12,478 bases of DNA from an uncultured Ruminococcus sp. (GTDB lineage: Bacteria > Bacillota > Clostridia > Oscillospirales > Ruminococcaceae): positions 1-12,478 of the forward strand of contig CAMWRC010000013.1 in assembly GCA_947176565.1 (NCBI GenBank). The letters are read 5' to 3'. Made by a program: the position numbers and the translations under genes. Shown here one piece after another: positions 7,120 through 12,478 of the stretch (its first letter is position 1; each line of letters begins with the position of its first letter). Below the pieces are notes generated by a model. The model did no database searches, had not been told where the DNA came from, and was given only the letters and a program-made list of their open reading frames with translations.

Positions 7120-7455
7120 TTATGATACTGTGATTCCTATCATAATTGTTTCACCGTCATAATTATTCCAAACGGAATGAGGAATAGTGCCATTAACAAG
7201 AAAACTTTCATTTTTCTTTATAATTATTGTTTTATCAGCTAAAAGAATTTTAGCTTCTCCCTGAATAACTATGAAAAGATGATTGTGTTCATGTGTATGC
7301 TGTTCCACAGGACCGCCTCCGCCCAATGAAATATAGGCAACGGAACCATCAATGATTTTTCCGCAGTCACCGAATAATTTTTTTGCTTTGAAATTAATGT
7401 GGTCTGGCGGTGTAATAAATTCATGTTCGGATAGTTTTTTATTCATATATTCCAT
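7120..7455 (-). CDS. Small single-domain cupin protein at the end of the trp operon
   Basis: A 111-residue single cupin beta-barrel, probably metal-binding and cytoplasmic; substrate unknown. Cupin motif 1 appears as GPVEQHTHEHNHLFIVIQG: His53, His55 and, at the place usually held by Glu, His59, followed six residues later by Gly66. Motif 2 is VNGTIPHSVWN with His93 and Asn97. The length fits minimal cupins of the sensor or binding type, and no DNA-binding domain is attached. The ATG at 7453-7455 is 3 bp after the trpA stop; a second ATG three codons later is also possible, and neither has a strong Shine-Dalgarno, so coupling to trpA is likely. The gene is visibly more AT-rich than trpA, which may reflect lower expression or separate origin. 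A role in tryptophan metabolism is inferred from position only. Confidence 0.85.
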   Translation of the reverse strand: MEYMNKKLSEHEFITPPDHINFKAKKLFGDCGKIIDGSVAYISLGGGGPVEQHTHEHNHLFIVIQGEAKILLADKTIIIKKNESFLVNGTIPHSVWNNYDGETIMIGITVS

Positions 7456-7458
7456 AAG

Positions 7459-8235
7459 TTATATTCCCGAAACAGCATCTTTCATCAGTCTGACATATTC
7501 GCCGACATAGTGGGGCGAATCCTTGTCATATTTCTCCATGATTTTTATGATTGCCGAGCCGACAATTGCACCGTCTGATATATTCGCCATAGCTTTAGCC
7601 TGTTCCGGCTTTGATATTCCGAATCCTACAGCGCACGGAACGTCTGTATTTTCACGTATTACGCGTACAATATCGCAGATATTTGTATTTATTTCACTTC
7701 TCATGCCTGTAACTCCGAGACTTGATACTATGTATATGAATCCCTGCGCTTCCTTTGCAATCATTGATACTCTGTCAGCAGAAGTAGGAGCGATAAGTGA
7801 AATCATATCTATTCCGTATTTTCCGGCTGGTTCAGTAAATTCCTCTTTTTCCTCAAACGGCAGGTCAGGAAGAATAATGCCATCGATTCCGGTTTCCTTA
7901 CATCTTGACATGAAGCGTTCCGCACCGTATGAGAATACAACGTTTGCGTATGTCATGAAGACAAGCGGAATTTTAACATCTTTCCGGATTTCTGAAACGA
8001 GTTCAAAAATCTTGTCGGTTGTAGTTCCAGCGGCAAGAGAGCGGATATTTGCACCCTGAATCACCGGACCCTCAGCGGTCGGGTCAGAGAATGGTATACC
8101 AAGTTCAATAAGGTCCGCGCCGTTTTCAGCCGCGGCGCGTACAATTTCTGCTGTTGTTTCAATATCGGGGTCGCCGCAGGTAATAAACGGAATAAATGCT
8201 TTTCCGTTTTCAAATGCTTTTCTGATATTACTCAT
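7459..8235 (-). CDS. trpA: Tryptophan synthase alpha chain
   Basis: Cleaves indole-3-glycerol phosphate to indole and glyceraldehyde 3-phosphate and passes indole to TrpB through the alpha2-beta2 complex. The 258 residues from the ATG at 8233-8235 match the family; AGGAG lies about nine bases upstream. An in-frame TTG at 8262 is rejected because it would add nine residues ahead of the normal start ([23 protein letters not shown]). The active-site block is [17 protein letters not shown]: the catalytic Glu equivalent to E. coli Glu49 is Glu44, but the position of Asp60 is Glu55. The phosphate-binding part is seen in [11 protein letters not shown] and GAIVGSAII. The gene overlaps the trpB stop by 8 bp, indicating coupled translation, and the cupin gene follows after 3 bp. 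Confidence 0.96.
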   Translation of the reverse strand: MSNIRKAFENGKAFIPFITCGDPDIETTAEIVRAAAENGADLIELGIPFSDPTAEGPVIQGANIRSLAAGTTTDKIFELVSEIRKDVKIPLVFMTYANVVFSYGAERFMSRCKETGIDGIILPDLPFEEKEEFTEPAGKYGIDMISLIAPTSADRVSMIAKEAQGFIYIVSSLGVTGMRSEINTNICDIVRVIRENTDVPCAVGFGISKPEQAKAMANISDGAIVGSAIIKIMEKYDKDSPHYVGEYVRLMKDAVSGI

Positions 8236-9418
8236 ATATATCTTCTCCTCTGTAACGTGCAATTGCCGCGCAGTCCTTGTCGCCGCGTCCTGAAATAGTT
8301 ATAATGATTATCTTATCCTTATCCATAGTCGGAGCAAGCTTCATGGCATATGCTACAGCGTGTGCCGATTCTATAGCCGGAATGATGCCCTCAACGCGTG
8401 AGAGATATTCAAACGCGTTCACGGCTTCGTCATCTGTTACGGGAACATATTCCGCACGTCCTGTATCATGAAGATATGCGTGTTCCGGACCCACGCCCGG
8501 ATAATCAAGACCTGCCGAAATGGAATATACCGGCGCAATCTGACCGTATTCGTCCTGACAGAAATATGATTTCATACCGTGGAAAATTCCGATTTTTCCG
8601 GTATTCACGGTTGCTGCCGTCTCAAATGTATCAATTCCGCGTCCAGCCGCTTCACAGCCGATAAGACGGACATCTTTATCAGGAATATAGTGATAGAAAC
8701 TTCCTATTGCATTTGAGCCGCCGCCTACACAGGCAATCACGGCATCGGGAAGTCTGCCCTCTTTTTCGAGTATCTGCTGACGGGATTCACGGGAAATAAC
8801 CGCCTGAAAATCGCGGACAATCGTCGGAAACGGGTGCGGACCCATTACAGAGCCGAGACAGTAATGCGTATCGCTGATACGTGAAGTCCATTCGCGCATA
8901 GCTTCTGAAACCGCATCTTTAAGAGTAGCAGTTCCGGATTTTACAGGAATTACATCAGAGCCGAGAAGTTTCATTCTGTATACATTGAGAGCTTGACGTT
9001 TTGTATCTTCTTCACCCATGAATACAACGCATTCCATTCCCAGAAGTGCGGCGGCAGTAGCAGTAGCAACGCCATGCTGACCTGCTCCGGTTTCGGCGAT
9101 AAGGCGTGTTTTTCCCATTTTTTTCGCAAGTAGAGCCTGACCGAGAACATTATTTATTTTATGCGAGCCGGTATGATTCAAATCTTCACGTTTAAGATAG
9201 ATTTTTGCGCCGCCCAGTTCACGCGTAAGCTTTTCTGCAAAGTAGAGATTTGACGGTCTGCCGGCATATTCGTTGAAAAGCTGTGTGAGTTCGCTGTTGA
9301 ATTCAGGGTCGTCTTTATAGTGATTGTATGCTTTTTCCAGTTCAATGACGGCATTCATAAGAGTTTCGGGGATATACTGTCCGCCGTGAATGCCGAAACG
9401 TCCTTTTGACTGTGACAT
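8228..9418 (-). CDS. trpB: Tryptophan synthase beta chain (TrpB1 type)
   Basis: PLP enzyme that joins indole to L-serine, the last step of tryptophan synthesis. The 396 residues match the usual TrpB1 length, and numbering coincides with the enteric enzyme: Lys87 in HTGSHKINN binds PLP, Glu109 in [11 protein letters not shown] is the catalytic acid, and the phosphate-binding loop GGGSNAIG follows at about 232. The segment [19 protein letters not shown] is characteristic of TrpB1, the form that pairs with TrpA. ISGRGDKD near the C-terminus is also typical. The ATG at 9416-9418 has AAAGGA about ten bases upstream. The gene begins 6 bp after the trpF stop and overlaps trpA by 8 bp. Nothing is missing. 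Confidence 0.98.
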   Translation of the reverse strand: MSQSKGRFGIHGGQYIPETLMNAVIELEKAYNHYKDDPEFNSELTQLFNEYAGRPSNLYFAEKLTRELGGAKIYLKREDLNHTGSHKINNVLGQALLAKKMGKTRLIAETGAGQHGVATATAAALLGMECVVFMGEEDTKRQALNVYRMKLLGSDVIPVKSGTATLKDAVSEAMREWTSRISDTHYCLGSVMGPHPFPTIVRDFQAVISRESRQQILEKEGRLPDAVIACVGGGSNAIGSFYHYIPDKDVRLIGCEAAGRGIDTFETAATVNTGKIGIFHGMKSYFCQDEYGQIAPVYSISAGLDYPGVGPEHAYLHDTGRAEYVPVTDDEAVNAFEYLSRVEGIIPAIESAHAVAYAMKLAPTMDKDKIIIITISGRGDKDCAAIARYRGEDIYE

Positions 9419-9424
9419 TGTTAA

Positions 9425-10018
9425 TCAATCCTTTCTTATGGAATCTATAAATTCTTTCATCTTATCAAAATCCTTGAATCCGTCTGTTTCAATGCCGGAG
9501 CTTACATCAACGGCATAGGGATTCAGCATTGCCGCCTTGTCTGCATTTTCCGGAGACAGTCCGCCGGCAAGAAAATACGGTCTTGCGGTATTTTTCAGCA
9601 ATCTGTAATCAAAGGCTTTTCCCTCACCCATGCCTGCATCAAGAAGCACATAATCAGCAGTTGAATTATTGGCAAGCTCAATATCGTTTTCGGATTTAAC
9701 TATAAAAGCCTTTATTACGGTAATATTTTTTTTGCGGAGCTGTGAAATATATTCCTCATTTTCACTGCCATGAAGCTGTGCGATTTTTATAATTCCCGAT
9801 TCAGCGAGATTTATAACATCGTCCACAGGGGAATCAACAAAAACTCCCACAGGAATAATTCTGCTGTCAAGCATTTCCGTAAGTTCCGCCGCCTGCTCAG
9901 GCGAAATATAACGCCTGCTTTTTTTTGCGAAAACATAGCCGATATAATCAGGAATCAGGATATTTGCGTATTCTATATCAGTATCACGTCTAAGACCGCA
10001 TATTTTTATTTTAATCAT
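9425..10018 (-). CDS. trpF: Phosphoribosylanthranilate isomerase
   Basis: Isomerises N-(5-phosphoribosyl)anthranilate to the 1-deoxyribulose form, between TrpD and TrpC. The protein is a stand-alone (beta/alpha)8 barrel of 197 residues, at the short end of the family but complete. Visible features: KIKICGLR with the general base Cys7, VGVFVDSP (57-64), IAQLHGSE (79-86), VLLDAGMGEGKAFDY with the general acid Asp127, and the phosphate-binding end LAGGLSPENA and VDVSSGIE. The ATG at 10016-10018 overlaps the trpC stop as ATGA and has AAGGGG six bases upstream. It is not fused to trpC, unlike in enteric bacteria. trpB follows after 6 bp. Confidence 0.97.
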   Translation of the reverse strand: MIKIKICGLRRDTDIEYANILIPDYIGYVFAKKSRRYISPEQAAELTEMLDSRIIPVGVFVDSPVDDVINLAESGIIKIAQLHGSENEEYISQLRKKNITVIKAFIVKSENDIELANNSTADYVLLDAGMGEGKAFDYRLLKNTARPYFLAGGLSPENADKAAMLNPYAVDVSSGIETDGFKDFDKMKEFIDSIRKD

Positions 10019-10797
10019 GCCATGCCCCTTAATTCCGCAAGTTTAGCGGTTTTATCCTCTGCTCTCATAAGTGTTTCACCGATAAGCACCGCATCTGCAC
10101 CGATATTCCGAAGTATTTCCACATCTTCTGCCGATTTCACGCCGCTTTCCGATACGAAAATCACTTCCGGCGGAACAAGATCCCGAAGCCGGCGGCTGTT
10201 GCCTGTATCAACGGAAAAATCACTGAGATTCCGGTTATTCACGCCGATAATACGTGCGCCGCATTTCAGGGCGATTTTTATTTCGTTTTCGTCGTGGGCT
10301 TCCACGAGTGCGGAAATTCCCAGTTTATCGCATATTCTGATATATGATTCAATCTGCTCCGGAGAGAGTATCGAGCATATCAGCAGAACCGCCTTTGCTC
10401 CGAGAATTTTAGCTTCATATATCATATATTCGTCAATGATAAAGTCCTTGCGTATGCATGGTATTCGTACTTCTGCCGCAATTTCGCGGAGATATTCGTC
10501 ACTTCCGAGAAACCATTTCGGCTCAGTGAGAACGGAAATGCAGTCCGCGCCGGCTTTTTCATAATCGCGCGCAATTTGCAGATACGGGAAATATTCCGCA
10601 ATAACGCCCCTTGACGGAGAGGCTTTCTTGCATTCGCAGATAAACGAAATACCGGATTTTTTCAGTGCATTTTCAAATTCAAAGCTTCCGGAGGGGAGCG
10701 ATAATGCACGGGATTTCATTTCATCGAACGAAATTTTCTGCTGATTCTGTGCGGAGCGATAAACCGCATATTCCGCAAGCTGTTCAAGAATATTCAT
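10015..10797 (-). CDS. trpC: Indole-3-glycerol phosphate synthase
   Basis: Decarboxylates and closes the ring of carboxyphenylamino-deoxyribulose phosphate to give indole-3-glycerol phosphate, the TrpA substrate. The 260 residues are full length and unfused. Active-site blocks: FICECKKASPSRG with Glu55 and Lys57, LTEPKWFLGS (90-99), RKDFIIDEY with the catalytic Lys117, ALVEAHDE with Glu166, GVNNRNL (185-191) and the phosphate site FVSESGV and GADAVLIGE. The position that is often Gln in DEYQIYEA is Met here, a mild change. The ATG at 10795-10797 has GAGGTG five bases upstream. It begins 9 bp after trpD and overlaps trpF by 4 bp. Confidence 0.97.
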   Translation of the reverse strand: MNILEQLAEYAVYRSAQNQQKISFDEMKSRALSLPSGSFEFENALKKSGISFICECKKASPSRGVIAEYFPYLQIARDYEKAGADCISVLTEPKWFLGSDEYLREIAAEVRIPCIRKDFIIDEYMIYEAKILGAKAVLLICSILSPEQIESYIRICDKLGISALVEAHDENEIKIALKCGARIIGVNNRNLSDFSVDTGNSRRLRDLVPPEVIFVSESGVKSAEDVEILRNIGADAVLIGETLMRAEDKTAKLAELRGMA

Positions 10798-10806
10798 ATT
10801 TTCACC

Positions 10807-11829
10807 TCAGCTGTTTGATACTGCGATTACTTTTTCGAGAGTTTCAAGAGCCTTTCCGCTGTCAATGAGTTCAGCCGCAAGCTTCACACCGTCGGCGAAT
10901 GAATCAGCTTTCCCGCCGGAATAAATAGAAGCTCCGGCATTCAGGAGAACGGTATTTCTCTTATGACCCTGAATCTTGCCGGACAGGATTCCGCGTGTAA
11001 TCTCTGCATTTTCCGCCGGAGTACCGCCGAGCAAATCGTTCTTAGTACAGCGTTCAAATCCGAACTGTTCCGGCGTGATTTCATAATTTTTCAGCCAGCT
11101 GTTTTTATATTCGCAAATCATTGTAGGGGCGGACAGCGAGATTTCGTCCAGTTTATCTTTACCGTAGACTACCATTCCGCTTTCCGAACCGAGTTTCATG
11201 AGAACCTGTGCCACGGTTTCAAGGAGTGAGGAATCATAAACTCCGAGAAGATGATGTTTCGGGGACGCAGGATTTGTCAGCGGTCCGAGGATATTGAAAA
11301 CTGTACGGATTCCGAGTTCTTTTCTGATTCCGCCCACGTATTTCATGGACGTGTGGTACTTCTGAGCAAAAAAGAAGCAGAAATTTGTCTTTTCCAGCAT
11401 TTCGCGGCATTTTTCCGGTTCAAGATTAATATTTATGCCAAGTGCTTCAAGGCAGTCAGCAGTTCCGGAAAGCGAGGAAGCTGCACGGTTTCCATGCTTT
11501 GAGACGAGAACTCCGGAAGCCGCAATTACCATTGCGGAAGTGGTGGAAATATTGAAGCTGTGGGCATTATCGCCGCCTGTGCCGACGATTTCAAGCAGGT
11601 CAAGTCCAGAGCTGTCGAATTTCACAGCCGCATCGCGCATAGCTGCCGCGCAGCCTGTGATTTCATCAATAGTTTCGGCTTTTGCGCTTTTGGTTGAAAG
11701 AGCCGCGAGGAAAGCGGCGTTCTGAGTAGGTGAAGTCTGTCCGGACATGATTTCTGACATTACTTCATAAGCTTCATCGTAGGATAAATCCTGCTTGTCA
11801 ACGATTTTAACAATAGCTTCTTTAATCAT
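10807..11829 (-). CDS. trpD: Anthranilate phosphoribosyltransferase
   Basis: Transfers the phosphoribosyl group of PRPP to anthranilate, the second step of the tryptophan branch. From the ATG at 11827-11829 it has 340 residues, normal for the family. This start is preferred because AAGGAG (11839-11844) lies nine bases upstream; the ATG at 11838, three codons earlier, directly abuts that site. PRPP-binding features: [20 protein letters not shown] (GTGGD at 83-87) and [21 protein letters not shown] (Lys111 onward). [14 protein letters not shown] and LLNAGASIY are further conserved blocks. It is not fused to trpG, unlike in E. coli. The Shine-Dalgarno overlaps the trpG stop codon, and trpC follows after 9 bp. 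Confidence 0.97.
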   Translation of the reverse strand: MIKEAIVKIVDKQDLSYDEAYEVMSEIMSGQTSPTQNAAFLAALSTKSAKAETIDEITGCAAAMRDAAVKFDSSGLDLLEIVGTGGDNAHSFNISTTSAMVIAASGVLVSKHGNRAASSLSGTADCLEALGININLEPEKCREMLEKTNFCFFFAQKYHTSMKYVGGIRKELGIRTVFNILGPLTNPASPKHHLLGVYDSSLLETVAQVLMKLGSESGMVVYGKDKLDEISLSAPTMICEYKNSWLKNYEITPEQFGFERCTKNDLLGGTPAENAEITRGILSGKIQGHKRNTVLLNAGASIYSGGKADSFADGVKLAAELIDSGKALETLEKVIAVSNS

Positions 11830-11842
11830 GAATAACATCTCC

Positions 11843-12409
11843 TTAAAGATTAATAAAATTGGTAAGCATTGTTTTTCCGTCCGGAGTCATAATTGATTCT
11901 GGGTGGAACTGTACGCCGTAAATCGGGTATTCTCTGTGCTGAACCGCCATGATTTCTCCGTCGTCCGCAATTGCTGTAACTTCAAGGCAGTCCGGAAGTG
12001 TTGCGGGGTCAGCCGCAAGTGAATGATAGCGCGCAACTGGTACATTTTCAGGAATATCCCTGAAAATCGGGGAATTTCCGCAGAAGCTTATAACCGACTG
12101 CTTGCCGTGCATGAGCGTTTTTGCATATGTTATCTTCGCGCCGTAAGCTGCACATATCGCCTGATGTCCGAGACATACGCCGAGAGTAGGAATTTTCCGG
12201 CATACAGTTCTTGCCGCTTCAATGATGATTCCGGCATCTTCCGGTCTGCCAGGACCCGGAGAGATAATAATTCTGTCCGGAGAAAGCTGTTCGATTTCAG
12301 ATATAGTCATTTCGTCATTTCTGATAACTTTGATATCTGGTTCGATTTCTCCCACAAGCTGGAAAAGATTATAGGAAAAGCTGTCGTAGTTGTCAATAAG
12401 TAGAATCAT
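11843..12409 (-). CDS. trpG: Anthranilate synthase component II (glutamine amidotransferase)
   Basis: Releases ammonia from glutamine and channels it to TrpE, which aminates chorismate to anthranilate. A class I glutamine amidotransferase of 188 residues, typical for a stand-alone TrpG. It starts with [13 protein letters not shown], carries the oxyanion segment [12 protein letters not shown] (49-60) and the catalytic triad Cys79 (GVCLGHQ), His169 and Glu171 (QFHPES). It could in principle also serve p-aminobenzoate synthase (PabA), as in some Firmicutes, but its trp operon position favours TrpG. The ATG at 12407-12409 overlaps the trpE stop as ATGA and has AGGAGG seven bases upstream. trpD follows after 13 bp. 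Confidence 0.96.
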   Translation of the reverse strand: MILLIDNYDSFSYNLFQLVGEIEPDIKVIRNDEMTISEIEQLSPDRIIISPGPGRPEDAGIIIEAARTVCRKIPTLGVCLGHQAICAAYGAKITYAKTLMHGKQSVISFCGNSPIFRDIPENVPVARYHSLAADPATLPDCLEVTAIADDGEIMAVQHREYPIYGVQFHPESIMTPDGKTMLTNFINL

Positions 12410-12478
12410 GAATCTGCCTCCTCTGCCATTTTGAGAGCGTTTAAAAATGCATCAGCCTTGTTTATGCATTCCTGATAT
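12406..12478 (-). CDS. trpE: Anthranilate synthase component I, C-terminal end (partial)
   Basis: The last 23 codons of a gene that continues beyond the right edge. The visible residues, from YQECINKADAFLNALKMAE to a TGA stop at 12406-12408, resemble the helical end typical of TrpE, whose last residues carry the KA-A-L-A---AE pattern. The stop overlaps the trpG start by four bases. No active-site residues are in view, so the identification rests mainly on position directly ahead of trpG and on the overlap. Confidence 0.8.
   Translation of the reverse strand, partial: YQECINKADAFLNALKMAEEADS

Noticed and set aside
7523..8059. 178-codon open frame on the + strand, opposite trpA
   Set aside because: Antisense shadow of trpA; low-complexity composition and no recognisable domain.
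8236..8262. Upstream TTG start for trpA
   Set aside because: It lies inside the end of trpB without a Shine-Dalgarno, and the ATG at 8235 gives the normal TrpA N-terminus.
9770..10564. 264-codon open frame on the + strand, opposite trpF and trpC
   Set aside because: It lies wholly antisense to two intact, motif-verified genes. Its product is Ser/Arg/Ile-rich without any domain pattern, and it has no ribosome binding site worth noting.
11830..11838. Upstream ATG for trpD
   Set aside because: It directly abuts the AAGGAG motif, leaving no spacer; the ATG three codons later has a nine-base spacer and the usual TrpD N-terminus.
1..12478. tRNA, rRNA, CRISPR repeats, insertion sequences and phage genes
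   Set aside because: None was recognised on either strand. The frequent TTCCGG/GAATTCCG-like short words are scattered through coding sequence without regular spacing and look like codon preference.

Overview
The window looks like chromosomal DNA of a fibre-degrading Ruminococcus-type Firmicute (Oscillospiraceae). Two things point there: a secreted GH26 mannanase ending in a type I dockerin, the module that attaches enzymes to a cellulosome, and the moderate-to-low GC, AT-rich promoters and AAGGAGG-type ribosome binding sites. The species cannot be fixed from this sequence alone. R. flavefaciens or R. champanellensis-like is an inference from the dockerin.

Layout. At the left end (25-1884, + strand) is the CBM35-GH26-dockerin mannanase. 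Everything else is on the minus strand and is described here in transcription order, from right to left. (1) A tryptophan operon: the last 23 codons of trpE (cut by the window edge), then trpG, trpD, trpC, trpF, trpB and trpA, all within 13 bp of each other or overlapping by 4 to 8 bp, and then a small cupin gene 3 bp after trpA. (2) A perfect-consensus sigma-A promoter (7071-7099) followed by aroC (chorismate synthase, TTG start), a class I DAHP synthase gene and a small four-helix membrane protein of unknown function. A hairpin at 4259-4286 probably terminates this unit. (3) A second perfect-consensus promoter (4189-4217) followed by a DUF2975 membrane protein, a 70-residue Cro/C1-type HTH regulator and a large DUF4153/DUF4173-type polytopic membrane protein. 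The last of these converges on the mannanase gene, and the two coding ends overlap by 26 bp.

Function. Groups 1 and 2 form an aromatic amino acid block. DAHP synthase commits carbon to the shikimate pathway, chorismate synthase makes chorismate, and TrpEG, D, F, C and BA turn chorismate into tryptophan. All trp enzymes whose sites can be read keep their catalytic residues. The exception is TrpA, where the usual catalytic Asp60 is Glu. No terminator is visible between the cupin gene and aroC, so trp transcription may run on into the aro genes, with the internal promoter giving independent expression. Group 3 resembles the widespread YoaS/YozG-type pairing of a DUF2975 protein with a tiny HTH protein. 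Its role is unknown.

The most notable irregularity is at the 3' end of the four-helix membrane protein (4323-4904). A one-base slip at either of two A-runs would swap its tail for a longer hydrophilic one that ends right beside the terminator hairpin. No RNA genes, CRISPR, insertion sequences or phage genes were seen, and no gene-free stretch exceeds about 165 bp.
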